In this document: piece by piece, positions 51,617-60,878 of the stretch
Numbering within the stretch: the first letter of the stretch is position 1
How the letters are laid out: every line of letters begins with the position of its first letter
Source: Rhodanobacter sp.
Lineage (GTDB): Bacteria > Pseudomonadota > Gammaproteobacteria > Xanthomonadales > Rhodanobacteraceae
NCBI GenBank assembly: GCA_004298505.1
Contig: SCRO01000075.1
Location: 109,417-173,416, forward strand
Reading direction: 5' to 3'
DNA length: 64,000 bases
The notes under the pieces: generated by a model
What the model saw: the letters and a program-made list of their open reading frames with translations, nothing else
What the model was told of the DNA's origin: nothing
Databases searched by the model: none
Translations under genes and position numbers: made by a program

Positions 51617-52060
51617 ATGACCCTGCGTCATTACGAAGTTGTGTTCATGGTCCATCCGGACCAGAGCGAGCAGGTTCCGGCCATGCTTGAGCGCTACAAG
51701 GCGCTGATTGAAGCCGACGGCGGCAAGATCCATCGCCTGGAAGATTGGGGTCGCCGCCAGCTGGCCTACCCGATCGTGAACCTGGCCAAGGCACATTACG
51801 TGCTGCTCAATATCGAAGTGGGCCAGAACGCGCTCAACGAGCTGGAGGCGGGTTTTCGCTTCAACGATGCCGTGCTGCGCCATCTGGTGATCCGTCGCGA
51901 CGGGGCCGACACCGAGCCGTCCTTCATCCTGAAGTCGAAGGAAAAAGATGACGCCAAGTCCACCCGCCGCCGTGATGACGACAGCGATGGCGACGGCGAC
52001 GGCGAGAGCCGTCCGCGTGGGCGTGACCGGGATGCCAATGATCGCGACAGCGACGACTGA
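51617..52060 (+). CDS. rpsF: 30S ribosomal protein S6
   Basis: A 147-residue S6: [56 protein letters not shown]. The C-terminal tail is long and charged (Asp/Arg-rich from about residue 110). AAGGAGTCC upstream of the ATG. First gene of rpsF-rpsR-rplI. Confidence 0.98.
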   Translation: MTLRHYEVVFMVHPDQSEQVPAMLERYKALIEADGGKIHRLEDWGRRQLAYPIVNLAKAHYVLLNIEVGQNALNELEAGFRFNDAVLRHLVIRRDGADTEPSFILKSKEKDDAKSTRRRDDDSDGDGDGESRPRGRDRDANDRDSDD

Positions 52061-52075
52061 TAGGAATCGAAGACC

Positions 52076-52306
52076 ATGTCCAAGTTTTTCCGCCGCCGCA
52101 AGTTCTGCCGTTTCACTGCCGAAGACGTAAAGGAGATCGACTACAAGGATCTCAACACGCTGCGCCAGTACGTGACCGAGAATGGCAAGATCGTGCCCAG
52201 CCGCATCACCGGCACCAAGGCGCGTTACCAGCGCCAGCTGGCCACCGCGATCAAGCGTGCACGCTTCCTGTCGTTGTTGCCATACACCGACAACCACGAC
52301 GTCTAG
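52076..52306 (+). CDS. rpsR: 30S ribosomal protein S18
   Basis: A 76-residue basic protein: [59 protein letters not shown]. Partner of S6 in the small subunit; 15 bp after rpsF. Confidence 0.98.
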   Translation: MSKFFRRRKFCRFTAEDVKEIDYKDLNTLRQYVTENGKIVPSRITGTKARYQRQLATAIKRARFLSLLPYTDNHDV

Positions 52307-52307
52307 T

Positions 52308-52372
52308 ACGGGATTGGTGATTCGGGATGACCAGCCGAACGGCTGGTCATCCCGTCTCCCGAATCCCCACCC
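52308..52372. repeat. Intergenic palindromic repeat between rpsR and rplI
   Basis: GGGATGACCAGCCG (52324-52337), AA, CGGCTGGTCATCCC (52340-52353): a perfect 14-bp inverted repeat, flanked by outer GATTCGGG/CCCGAATC heptamer arms. The left part recurs at 52954-52980. No T-run, so not an intrinsic terminator of the usual kind; it may set relative S18/L9 expression. Confidence 0.75.
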
Positions 52373-52432
52373 TTCGGACAACCGTCCTCTGGCTGCACCG
52401 GGCGACACCGGTGCTAACGAACAGGAACCATC

Positions 52433-52882
52433 ATGGAACTCATTCTTCTGCAGAAAGTCCGCAACCTGGGCAACCTCGGCGACAAGGTCGACGTGAAACC
52501 CGGTTACGGCCGCAACTACCTCTTGCCGCAAGGCAAGGCCGTGCGTGCCAACGCCGCCAATCTGGCTGCCTTCGAGCAGCGTCGCACCGAGTATGAGGCC
52601 AAGGCCAATACCGTGCTGGCCGATGCCGAGGCCCGCATGGCCAAACTCGCTGACATGTCGGTGACGATCTCGGCGCATGCCAGCGCCGAAGGCAAGCTGT
52701 TCGGCTCGGTTGGTCCGCGCGATATCGCCGAGGCCCTGGCCAGCCAAGGTCACGCCATCCACAAGGGCGAAGTGATCCTGGGCGAGGGGCCGCTGCGCAA
52801 TACCGGTGAATACGATGTTGCCGTGCACCTGCACGCCGATGTCCACACCACCGTCAAGGTGATCGTGATCGGCGACAAGTAA
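52433..52882 (+). CDS. rplI: 50S ribosomal protein L9
   Basis: A 149-residue L9: [38 protein letters not shown] at the N-terminal rRNA-binding domain, the long connecting helix, and the C-terminal domain ending [24 protein letters not shown] precedes the ATG. Confidence 0.98.
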   Translation: MELILLQKVRNLGNLGDKVDVKPGYGRNYLLPQGKAVRANAANLAAFEQRRTEYEAKANTVLADAEARMAKLADMSVTISAHASAEGKLFGSVGPRDIAEALASQGHAIHKGEVILGEGPLRNTGEYDVAVHLHADVHTTVKVIVIGDK

Positions 52883-52902
52883 GTACGGCAAGTTACGTCT
52901 TG

Positions 52903-52952
52903 CTCCTTCAAAACAAACGGGCGCCAAACGGCGCCCGTTTGTTTTGAAGGAG
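52903..52952 (+). terminator. Intrinsic terminator after rplI
   Basis: A perfect 23-bp inverted repeat (52903-52925 and 52930-52952) with the four-base loop AAAC. The core is CGGGCGCC/GGCGCCCG with A-rich left and GTTTGTTTTG right arms. Unusually long and perfect for a terminator. Confidence 0.85.
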
Positions 52953-53259
52953 GGATTCGGGATGACCAGCCGTTCGGCTGTTGAGAGCCGGGATTCGTCA
53001 ACGGCACGGCACTCGACGCCAGAATGCTTACATGTCCGACGCTGACCAGTTGGCGTCGGACTGGCAAGCTTGCCAGCTCGTACGAATTCCCAATCTCCAA
53101 TCCCGAATCCCGGTCTTATCCCCCGCAACCCACAACATATCCACAGGGTTATTGTCTCGACGGGTGAGACGCCGCCGCGCATCATGTGCAGGTAAGTCTG
53201 CCATCCACTGTCAGCGCGTTGTGCGTTCGTTCGTGGGGCAATCCTTTCGAGGTAAGTCG

Positions 53260-54654
53260 ATGTCCTTGGTGCCCGAACGCAAGTCCCCCTCGTCGGCGAT
53301 CGAGGCGCTACGGGTGCCGCCGCATTCCATCGACGCCGAGCAGGCGGTGCTGGGTGGTCTGATGCTCTCGCCGGGGGCGCTGGACAACGTCGCCGACCGC
53401 CTCGCCGAGGGCGACTTTTACCGCAAGGATCATCGCCTGATCTGGCGTGCGATCAACGAGCTGGCCAACAAGGGCATGCCGTGCGATGCGGTGACCCTGG
53501 GCGACTGGTTCGAGAGCAATGGCCTGGCCGAGATGGTCGGTGGCGCCGGCTACCTGATCGAGCTGGCCAACAGCACGCCCAGCGCGGCGAATATCGTGGC
53601 CTATGCCGAGATCGTGCGCGAGAAATCGGTGCTGCGTCAGCTGATCGACGCCGGCACCTCGATCACTGAAGACGGCTACCGGCCCGAGGGCAAGAGCGTG
53701 CACGAGGTGCTCGAGAGCGCCGAGCAGCGGGTGTTCCATATCGCCGAGTCCGGCGCGCGCGGCAAGAAGGACTCCGTCTCGATGCGCGATGCGGTAAAGG
53801 ATGCTTTCAAGCTGCTTACCGAGCGCTACCAGAACCGCGGCCAGCTCACCGGCGTCAGCACCGGGTTTACCGACCTGGACGAACTCACCTCCGGCCTGCA
53901 ACCTTCGGATCTGGTCATCGTGGCGGCGCGTCCCTCGATGGGCAAGACCGCCTTCGCGTTGAACATCGCCGAGACAGCCGCGCTGGGCGGCAAGAAGGCG
54001 GTGGTGGTGTTCTCGATGGAGATGTCCTCTTCGCAGCTGGCGTTTCGCCTGATCTCCTCGGTCGGCCGCATCCACCAGCAGCACCTGCGCAATGGCACGC
54101 TGGAGGAGGAGGACTGGCCGCGCGTCTCCAATGCGATCTCGTTGCTCTCGGATGCAAAGATCTTCATTGACGACACACCCAGCCTGTCGCCAGTGGAGCT
54201 GCGCTCGCGCGCGCGCCGGTTGCACCGCGAGCACGGTGGCCTCGGCCTGATCGTGATCGACTACCTGCAGCTGATGCAGGTGCCCGGCAACAAGGAGAAT
54301 CGCGCCACGGAAATTTCAGAAATTTCGCGTTCACTGAAGGGGCTGGCGAAGGAGCTGAACGTGCCAGTGATCGCCTTGTCGCAGTTGAACCGTTCGCTCG
54401 AACAGCGCGCCGACAAGCGCCCGATGATGTCCGATCTGCGCGAATCCGGTGCCATCGAGCAGGATGCCGACGTGATCATGTTCATTTACCGTGACGAGTA
54501 CTACAACAAGGAATCGCCCGACAAGGGCATCGCGGAAATCATCATCGGCAAGCAGCGCAACGGCCCCACCGACACCTGCAAGCTGACCTTCATTGGTCAT
54601 TACACGAAGTTCGTCAACTACGCACCGGATTCGTTCGTGGGGGGGTTTGATTGA
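53260..54654 (+). CDS. dnaB: Replicative DNA helicase DnaB
   Basis: A 464-residue hexameric helicase. Start MSLVPERKSPSSAIEAL at 53260 has GAGGT 8 nt upstream; residues before it are repeat-derived. VPPHSIDAEQAVLGGLMLSP is the N-terminal domain signature; Walker A is AARPSMGKTAFALN; VVFSMEMSSSQLAFRL, VIDYLQLM and IALSQLNRSLEQRADKRPMMSDLRESG are core motifs. It unwinds DNA at the replication fork. Confidence 0.98.
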   Translation: MSLVPERKSPSSAIEALRVPPHSIDAEQAVLGGLMLSPGALDNVADRLAEGDFYRKDHRLIWRAINELANKGMPCDAVTLGDWFESNGLAEMVGGAGYLIELANSTPSAANIVAYAEIVREKSVLRQLIDAGTSITEDGYRPEGKSVHEVLESAEQRVFHIAESGARGKKDSVSMRDAVKDAFKLLTERYQNRGQLTGVSTGFTDLDELTSGLQPSDLVIVAARPSMGKTAFALNIAETAALGGKKAVVVFSMEMSSSQLAFRLISSVGRIHQQHLRNGTLEEEDWPRVSNAISLLSDAKIFIDDTPSLSPVELRSRARRLHREHGGLGLIVIDYLQLMQVPGNKENRATEISEISRSLKGLAKELNVPVIALSQLNRSLEQRADKRPMMSDLRESGAIEQDADVIMFIYRDEYYNKESPDKGIAEIIIGKQRNGPTDTCKLTFIGHYTKFVNYAPDSFVGGFD

Positions 54655-54659
54655 GAGCC

Positions 54660-54755
54660 GGGAATAGAGAATGGAGAATCGGGAATCGTTCGGGCTGGCG
54701 AGCTCGTGGCGCTTGTGCCCCTGACCATTCTCGATTCCCGATTCCCGATTCCCCG
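54660..54755. repeat. Heptamer-built inverted repeat between dnaB and alr
   Basis: The left arm is a run of GGGAATA/GAGAATG/GAGAATC/GGGAATC units (54660-54688), the right arm its reverse complement (CCATTCTCGATTCCC and further GATTCCC units, 54725-54754). The transcript can fold to a long hairpin. Same class of element as at 52308, 53081 and 59887. Confidence 0.7.
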
Positions 54756-54760
54756 CAGTC

Positions 54761-55849
54761 ATGAGCCGCGCCACCGTCGCCACCATCCATCTCGGCGCGC
54801 TGCGCCACAATCTGGCGCGGCTGCAGTCGCTGGCTGGGCCGGCGAAGGTGATGGCCGTGGTCAAGGCCGATGCCTATGGACACGGGCTGGAGCGGGTGGC
54901 GCGCGCGCTGGATGGCGCGGCTGAAGCATTCGCGGTGGCCGCGCTTGGCGATGGCTTGCGCCTGCGCGCGGCAGGGCATCGCCAGCGCATCGTGGTGCTG
55001 TCCGGTCCCGACCATGCCGGCGACATCGCCGAGATGCAGCGCCTGCGGCTGGAGGCGACGATCCATCACGATACGCAGTTGCAATGGCTGGCCGAGGCGT
55101 CGGCGGCCCGCGGGTGCTTGCACGTATGGCTGAAGATCGACAGTGGCATGCACCGGCTCGGCTTCGCTCCCGGGCGCGTGGCCGCCGTGCATGCGCAACT
55201 TGCCGCCATCGCGGGCATCGATCCGGAGATCGGCCTGCTCACCCACTTCTCCGAGTCCGAGCTGTTCGACGGCACGCAGACGCCGGCACAAATCGCCCGT
55301 TTCGGCGAAGCGACGGCACATTTGCAGGGGCCGCGTTCGCTGTCCAATTCAGCCGCCGTGCTGGGATGGCCCGCCGCGCGCGGTGACTGGGTGCGCACCG
55401 GTGGCCTGCTGTATGGCCTGTCGGTGGTGGGCGGCAAGAGCGGAGCCGATCTTGGCTTTCGGCCGGCGATGACGCTGGCTACCCGGTTGATCGCGATCAA
55501 TCGCATCGGCAAGGGCGAGCGGGTTGGCTACAACGGCACCTGGACCTGCCCTGAGGACATGCCGGTGGGCGTGGCGGCGATCGGCTATGGCGATGGCTAC
55601 CCGCGCAGCGCGGCGGCCGGTACGCCGGTGCTTGTCGGTGATCGGCGCGTGCCGCTGATCGGGCGCGTCTCGATGGACTTGATCACGCTCGACTTGCGCG
55701 AGGCCGCCGACGCGAAAATCGGTGACCGCGTGACGTTGTGGGGGCCCGATCTGCCGGTGGAAACCGTCGCCGCGCAGTCCGGCACGATCTCCTACGATCT
55801 CACCTGCGGCATGACCCGCCGCGTGTTGTTCGTGGAAGATGAAAGCTGA
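54761..55849 (+). CDS. alr: Alanine racemase
   Basis: A 362-residue PLP enzyme making D-alanine for peptidoglycan. The PLP lysine is in VMAVVKADAYGHGLERVA (about residue 35); the catalytic tyrosine in RVGYNGTW; substrate-site RVSMDLITLDL near the C-terminus. The ATG at 54761 follows directly the repeat element. A triplicated AGCTGAC runs through its stop codon (55844-55864). Confidence 0.96.
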   Translation: MSRATVATIHLGALRHNLARLQSLAGPAKVMAVVKADAYGHGLERVARALDGAAEAFAVAALGDGLRLRAAGHRQRIVVLSGPDHAGDIAEMQRLRLEATIHHDTQLQWLAEASAARGCLHVWLKIDSGMHRLGFAPGRVAAVHAQLAAIAGIDPEIGLLTHFSESELFDGTQTPAQIARFGEATAHLQGPRSLSNSAAVLGWPAARGDWVRTGGLLYGLSVVGGKSGADLGFRPAMTLATRLIAINRIGKGERVGYNGTWTCPEDMPVGVAAIGYGDGYPRSAAAGTPVLVGDRRVPLIGRVSMDLITLDLREAADAKIGDRVTLWGPDLPVETVAAQSGTISYDLTCGMTRRVLFVEDES

Positions 55850-55866
55850 CAGCTGACAGCTGACAG
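55844..55866 (+). repeat. Tandem heptamer (AGCTGAC)x3 across the alr stop codon
   Basis: Three perfect copies of AGCTGAC (55844-55850, 55851-55857, 55858-55864) followed by AG. The alr TGA is in the first copy, so the expansion adds further possible TGA codons behind it. Confidence 0.85.
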
Positions 55867-55949
55867 GTTGTCGCGACGACACGTCTCGCGGTTTGCGCTG
55901 CCCACGGGCTAAGCTCGCTCCACTTCACATCGTCGATCCGGAACACCCC

Positions 55950-57335
55950 ATGGCCAAAGCCAAAACCGCCTACGTCTGCACCGACTGCGGCGCCGAACAC
56001 AACAAGTGGCAGGGCCAGTGCATCGAGTGCGGGGCGTGGAACACGCTCAGCGCAATCGTGCTGGAATCGGCCACGTCGGGCAAGCCGTCGGTGGGCGCGC
56101 AGCGTTCGAGCTATGCCGGCGCCGCCGCGGGCGCGCCGAGGATCACGCCGCTGACCGAGGTGATGCTGACCACCGAGGCGCGCGCGCTGACCGGTGTCGG
56201 CGAGCTCGACCGCGTGCTTGGCGGTGGGCTGGTGCAGGGCTCGGTGGTGCTGATCGGCGGCGACCCGGGTATCGGCAAGTCGACCCTGCTACTGCAGGTG
56301 CTGGGCACGCTGGGCCTGCAACTGCCCAGCGTCTACGTCACAGGTGAGGAATCGCTGGCACAAGTGGCGGCGCGGGCACAGCGCCTCGGTCTGTCGCTGG
56401 AGCCGCTGCGCGCGCTGGCGGAGACCTGCATCGAGCGCATCCTCGAACAGGCGATGGCGACGCGACCGAAGGTGTTGGTGATCGATTCGATCCAGACGAT
56501 CTGGACCGAACTGCTGACTGCGGCGCCGGGCTCAGTATCCCAGGTGCGTGAGTCGGCAGCCAAGCTCACCCGTTTTGCCAAGGAGACCGGCACCGCCGTG
56601 TTCCTGGTCGGCCACGTCACCAAGGAGGGCGGTATCGCCGGCCCGCGCGTGCTCGAGCACATGGTCGACGCGGTGCTGTATTTCGAGGGCGAATCCGGCA
56701 GCCGCTTCCGCGTGCTGCGCGCGTTCAAGAACCGCTTCGGCGCGGTCAACGAGCTGGGCGTGTTCGCGATGAGCGACAAGGGCCTGCGCGAGGTGCCCAA
56801 CCCGTCGGCGATCTTCCTGTCGCATCATGCGGGGCCGACCTCGGGCAGTGCCGTGATGGTGACGCGCGAGGGCACGCGACCGTTGCTGGTCGAGGTACAG
56901 GCACTGGTCGATCAGTCCTCGCTGGGCAATCCGCGCCGGGTCACCCTGGGGCTCGAGCAGAACCGGCTGGCGATGCTGCTGGCGGTGCTGCATCGGCACG
57001 GCGGGGTGGCGGCCTACGATCAGGATGTGTTTGTGAACGTGGTCGGCGGCATCCGTGTGCAGGAGACCGCGGCCGACCTGCCGGTGCTGCTGGCGGTGTT
57101 GTCGAGCTTGCGCGACCGGCCGTTGCCCGAGCATATGGTCACCTTCGGCGAGGTCGGCCTGTCCGGTGAGATTCGCCCGGTGCCGAACGGCGAGGAACGC
57201 CTGAAGGAAGCGGCCCATCACGGCTTCCGCCGGGCGATCGTGCCGAAGGCGAATGCGCCGAAAAAAGGCAAGGTCGGCGACATGGAGGTGGTCGGGGTGG
57301 AACGACTGGGTGACGCGATCGACGCCTGCCGCTGA
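55950..57335 (+). CDS. radA: DNA repair protein RadA
   Basis: A 461-residue RecA-related, Lon-like protein. An N-terminal zinc finger (YVCTDCGAEHNKWQGQCIEC) is followed by Walker A GGDPGIGKSTLLLQ, the RadA KNRFG motif in FKNRFGAVNELG, and the C-terminal Lon-protease-like domain (GGIRVQETAADLPVLLAVLSS). Helicase-like branch migration in recombination. Start MAKAKTAYVC at 55950. Confidence 0.97.
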   Translation: MAKAKTAYVCTDCGAEHNKWQGQCIECGAWNTLSAIVLESATSGKPSVGAQRSSYAGAAAGAPRITPLTEVMLTTEARALTGVGELDRVLGGGLVQGSVVLIGGDPGIGKSTLLLQVLGTLGLQLPSVYVTGEESLAQVAARAQRLGLSLEPLRALAETCIERILEQAMATRPKVLVIDSIQTIWTELLTAAPGSVSQVRESAAKLTRFAKETGTAVFLVGHVTKEGGIAGPRVLEHMVDAVLYFEGESGSRFRVLRAFKNRFGAVNELGVFAMSDKGLREVPNPSAIFLSHHAGPTSGSAVMVTREGTRPLLVEVQALVDQSSLGNPRRVTLGLEQNRLAMLLAVLHRHGGVAAYDQDVFVNVVGGIRVQETAADLPVLLAVLSSLRDRPLPEHMVTFGEVGLSGEIRPVPNGEERLKEAAHHGFRRAIVPKANAPKKGKVGDMEVVGVERLGDAIDACR

Positions 57336-57375
57336 TCCGGCACTCGCCGTAGGTAGGCGATTTTTTCGCAGCCTC

Positions 57376-58176
57376 TCAGCCCATCGTGCGGTGCAGGATC
57401 ACTTCCAGCACGAACTTCGAGCCGAAGAATGCCAGCGCCAGCATCGCCATCCCGATCAGGGTGAGGTTGACCGCGCTGCGCCCGCGCCAGCCGTGGCGCC
57501 AGCGGCCCCACAACAGCGCACCGAAGATCAACCACGCGACGATGCTCAGCACGGTGGTGTGCACCAGATGCTGGGCGCGGATATTGGCGATGAACAGCAG
57601 GCCGCTGAGCAGGGTCAGGGTGAGCAGGGCGAAACCGGCACCGATCAGGCGAAACAGCAGCGCCTCGGTCTGGGTCAGCGGTGGCAAGGCGCGAACGAGT
57701 ATTCCTGGCCGGCGTGAGCGCAGCGCGCGTTCCTGTACCGCCAGCAGTAGCGCCAGCACGGCGGCAATCGACAGCACGCTATAGGCGAGCAGCGCAATCA
57801 CCACATGCAGCTTGATCTGCCAGTCGATCGGCGCGGGTGTGGTGGGCGGTGCCAGAAAGACATCCAGCGCCAGCACCAGCGCGGCCACCGGAAACACGAT
57901 CACGCCAAGGCCGGCGACGGGGCGCGACAGGTTTACCAGCAGGGTCAGTGCGGCGACCACGCAGGCGACCAGCGAGAGCGCCGCGAAGAAATGCAAGTCG
58001 ACCCGGCCACCATGCGCGCCCAGCAGGACGGCGACATGCAGCATGACGGCCAGCGTGGCGATCGCCAGGCCAAGCCGTCGCGGCGTGCGTGGGCAACCCA
58101 CCAGCGGCGCCGCCAGCAGGCTGGCGCCAGTCAGATAGGCCACGATGGCCAGAATGGTTGGGATGGTCAGCGACAT
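57376..58176 (-). CDS. Cytochrome c biogenesis-type membrane protein (CcsA/YpjD family)
   Basis: A 266-residue protein with about eight membrane helices and the CcsA-like haem-handling segments (LHVVIALLAYSVLSIAAVLAL, and HLVHTTVLSIVAWLIFGALLWGR with a conserved His). It corresponds to E. coli YpjD, next to ffh in many gammaproteobacteria. Start at 58176 (MSLTIPTILA); a longer frame begins at 58194. Divergent from ffh. Confidence 0.88.
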   Translation of the reverse strand: MSLTIPTILAIVAYLTGASLLAAPLVGCPRTPRRLGLAIATLAVMLHVAVLLGAHGGRVDLHFFAALSLVACVVAALTLLVNLSRPVAGLGVIVFPVAALVLALDVFLAPPTTPAPIDWQIKLHVVIALLAYSVLSIAAVLALLLAVQERALRSRRPGILVRALPPLTQTEALLFRLIGAGFALLTLTLLSGLLFIANIRAQHLVHTTVLSIVAWLIFGALLWGRWRHGWRGRSAVNLTLIGMAMLALAFFGSKFVLEVILHRTMG

Positions 58177-58496
58177 CACACGCAAGTGTGGCACAGCGTT
58201 GCGGACAGGTGAATGTTGGAACGTGGGGCGAGAGCGTGCGTGTAGCGCCCTACGGCGGAACTCGGCGCATGCTCATTCCTGGCTGCGGTTCTCCGCGGTG
58301 CGGAGCGTGGCGGGGTGCGTGTGTGTCGCGCAAGGTGCTGGCCAGGGCCGATCCCGCGCACCCACGGTTAGGCACGTTCGGTCCGGCGCCGCATTGATGC
58401 ATGAGTGACCGTGGCCAGCACTACGCAGGCGCTCGGCCGATGGACAACCGCGGTCGGCTATACTTGCTGGTCTCCGAATAGTCCACGACTTTGCCC
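58177..58496. other. Divergent intergenic region ypjD-ffh, no gene seen
   Basis: About 320 bp between divergent genes. A TATACT at 58459-58464 could be the -10 element for ffh, but no good -35 hexamer is found at 16-18 bp. Frames present are short and unsupported; no small RNA signature was recognised. Confidence 0.4.
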
Positions 58497-59876
58497 ATGT
58501 TTGAATCGCTCAGCCAACGCCTGTCCAGTACCGTCAACCGCCTGCGCGGCCGCGGCCGGCTGACCGACGAAAACATCCGCGAAGCACTGCGTGAGGTGCG
58601 CATCGCCTTGCTCGAGGCCGATGTCGCGCTGCCGGTCGTGCAGGCCCTGATCCAGCGCATCAAGGTGCGCGCGGTCGGCCAGGAAGTGGCCAAGAGCCTT
58701 TCGCCCGGCCAGGCCCTGGTGAAGGTGGTTAGCGACGAGTTGACTGTGGTGATGGGCGTGGCCAACGCGGAGTTGAACCTGGCCCAGCAACCACCGGCGG
58801 TGATCCTGATGGCGGGTCTGCAGGGCGCCGGCAAGACCACCACGGTCGCCAAGCTGGCGCGGCTGCTGACCGAGCGCAAGAAGAAGAAAGTGATGGTGGT
58901 CAGCTGCGACATCTATCGCCCGGCCGCTATCGAGCAGCTGCGCACGCTGGCCGAACAGGTCGGGGTGAAGTTCTTCCCGTCCGCGGCGGGCCAGGATCCG
59001 GTGCGCATCGCCAAGGACGCGATTGCGACCGCGCGGCGCGAAGTGATCGACGTGCTGCTGGTCGATACCGCCGGTCGACTGCACGTGGACGGGGCGATGA
59101 TGGCCGAGATCAAGGCCTTGCATGCCGCGATCACGCCGATCGAGACGCTGTTCGTGGTCGATTCGATGACCGGCCAGGATGCCGCCAATACCGCCAAGGC
59201 ATTCAACGAGGCGTTGCCGCTGACCGGCGTGATCCTGACCAAGACCGACGGCGATGCCCGCGGCGGAGCGGCGTTGTCGGTGCGTTATGTCACCGGCAAG
59301 CCGATCAAGTTCCTCGGTGCCGGCGAGAAGAGCGACGCGCTGGAGCCGTTCCACCCCGATCGCTTGGCGCAGCGCATCCTCGGCATGGGCGATGTGCTGT
59401 CGCTGGTCGAGGAGGTCGAGCGCAAGGTCGATCAGGACAAGGCGCAGAAACTGGCCCAGAAGGTGATGAAGGGCAAGCGCTTCGACCTGAACGACATGAA
59501 GGACCAACTGGAGCAGATGGGCAACATGGGCGGCCTGGCCGGCCTGCTCGACAAGCTGCCTGGTGTCGCCAACTTGCCGGATAGCGTGAAGTCAAAGGTC
59601 AACGATGGCGAGATGAACAAGATGGTCGCGATCATCAACTCGATGACCAAGAAAGAGCGTCGCCACCCGGATCTGCTCAACGGCTCGCGCCGTGCCCGCG
59701 TCGCCCGCGGTTCCGGCACGCAGCCGGCCGACGTCAACCGCGTGCTGAAGCAGTACATGCAGATGGAAAAGATGATGTCCAAGCTGGGCAAGGGCGGCAG
59801 CAAGGGCCTGATGCGCCAGATGCGCGGCGCCATGAAGGGCCTGGGCGGCATGGGTGGTTTGCCGCCGATGCGCTGA
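58497..59876 (+). CDS. ffh: Signal recognition particle protein Ffh
   Basis: A 459-residue SRP54 GTPase: N domain, G1 LQGAGKTTTVAKLARLL, DTAGRLHVDGAMM (G3), TKTDGDARGGAALS (G4), GAGEKSDALEPFHPDRLAQR, and the Met-rich M domain (MKDQLEQMGNMGG, MQMEKMMSKLG, MRQMRGAMKG). Binds 4.5S RNA and signal sequences for co-translational targeting. ATG at 58497 (MFESLSQRL). Confidence 0.98.
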   Translation: MFESLSQRLSSTVNRLRGRGRLTDENIREALREVRIALLEADVALPVVQALIQRIKVRAVGQEVAKSLSPGQALVKVVSDELTVVMGVANAELNLAQQPPAVILMAGLQGAGKTTTVAKLARLLTERKKKKVMVVSCDIYRPAAIEQLRTLAEQVGVKFFPSAAGQDPVRIAKDAIATARREVIDVLLVDTAGRLHVDGAMMAEIKALHAAITPIETLFVVDSMTGQDAANTAKAFNEALPLTGVILTKTDGDARGGAALSVRYVTGKPIKFLGAGEKSDALEPFHPDRLAQRILGMGDVLSLVEEVERKVDQDKAQKLAQKVMKGKRFDLNDMKDQLEQMGNMGGLAGLLDKLPGVANLPDSVKSKVNDGEMNKMVAIINSMTKKERRHPDLLNGSRRARVARGSGTQPADVNRVLKQYMQMEKMMSKLGKGGSKGLMRQMRGAMKGLGGMGGLPPMR

Positions 59877-59886
59877 AGGGCGAGAA

Positions 59887-59960
59887 GTGAGGGAAGAGGA
59901 GTGAGGAGTAAGAGAGAGCATTTCGCTTCTTCATCTATCTCCTCACTCCTCTTCCCTCAC
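59887..59960. repeat. Perfect 22-bp inverted repeat between ffh and rpsP
   Basis: Arms at 59887-59908 and 59939-59960 (GTGAGGGAAGAGGAGTGAGG.. and its reverse complement) separated by 30 bp. The arms are purine-rich heptamer units (GTGAGGA/GAAGAGG). No T-run follows. Located 100 bp before the rpsP start. Confidence 0.8.
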
Positions 59961-60068
59961 TCCTGCTCCTCGGCCCTTCCCTTTTCCCGAAAACCCGCTA
60001 AAATATCCCGTTTACCGCGCACGACTCTCGTGTGCCTGCCGCTCGTTCGGCAATTCTGGAGTTCTACC

Positions 60069-60326
60069 ATGGTCAAGATTCGTCTTTCGCGCGGTGGCGC
60101 CAAGGGCCGTCCGTTCTACCACGTCGTTGTGACCGATCAGCGCAGCAAGCGCGACGGTCGCAACATCGAGAGCGTCGGCTTTTACAACCCGGTGGCGTCG
60201 GGCCAGGACAAGCGCCTTGAGCTGAACGTGGCGCGCGTGCAGGAATGGGTCGGCAAGGGGGCGCAGCTGAGCGACAAGGTCGCCGCCCTGGTCAAGGAAG
60301 CCGGCAAGCAGCAGCCGGTCGCCTGA
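60069..60326 (+). CDS. rpsP: 30S ribosomal protein S16
   Basis: An 85-residue protein: [56 protein letters not shown]. First gene of rpsP-rimM-trmD-rplS. Start at 60069 after TCTGGAGTTCTACC. Confidence 0.98.
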   Translation: MVKIRLSRGGAKGRPFYHVVVTDQRSKRDGRNIESVGFYNPVASGQDKRLELNVARVQEWVGKGAQLSDKVAALVKEAGKQQPVA

Positions 60327-60328
60327 GC

Positions 60329-60844
60329 ATGACGACAGCCGGTCGGCGCGTCCTGATCGGGCGCATCGTCGGGCTGTATGGCGTGCAGGGTTGGCTCAAG
60401 ATCGAATCCTGGGCCGAGCCGCGCATGCGGATCTTCGACTACCAACCGTGGCTGCTCGGTGCAGCGCCCGGCGAGGAAAGGGAGATCTCGGGAGTGCAAG
60501 GTCGTACGCAGGGCAAGGGCATGGTGGCCCAGCTGCCCGGGGTGGACGACCGCGAACAGGCGGCAGCGCTGATCGGTACCGACATCCATGTCGCCCGCGA
60601 GCAGTTGCCCGCTCCCGCGAAGGATGAGTATTACTGGGTCGATCTCGAAGGACTCGAGGTGGTCACCACGCAGGATGTGGAGCTGGGGCGGGTCAGTCAC
60701 CTGTTCGCCACCGGTGCCAATGACGTGGTGGTGGTGAGGGACGGCTCGCGCGAGCGGCTGATTCCCTTTATCCAGGGTTCGTACGTGCGTTCGGTGGATT
60801 TGTCTGCAGGGCGTATGGTGGTGGACTGGGATCCTGAATTCTGA
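60329..60844 (+). CDS. rimM: Ribosome maturation factor RimM
   Basis: A 171-residue 30S maturation factor: VLIGRIVGLYGVQGWLKIES (RimM domain), EYYWVDLEGLEVVT (PRC-barrel-like domain), LIPFIQGSYVRSVDL. Starts 2 bp after rpsP. Confidence 0.96.
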   Translation: MTTAGRRVLIGRIVGLYGVQGWLKIESWAEPRMRIFDYQPWLLGAAPGEEREISGVQGRTQGKGMVAQLPGVDDREQAAALIGTDIHVAREQLPAPAKDEYYWVDLEGLEVVTTQDVELGRVSHLFATGANDVVVVRDGSRERLIPFIQGSYVRSVDLSAGRMVVDWDPEF

Positions 60845-60878
60845 CGTCGCCGGTGTGCGGAGCTAAAGGACAAGGGTC

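Noticed and set aside
52308..54760. CRISPR array
   Set aside because: Heptamer repeats here are too short, irregular and palindromic and lack unique spacers of constant length.
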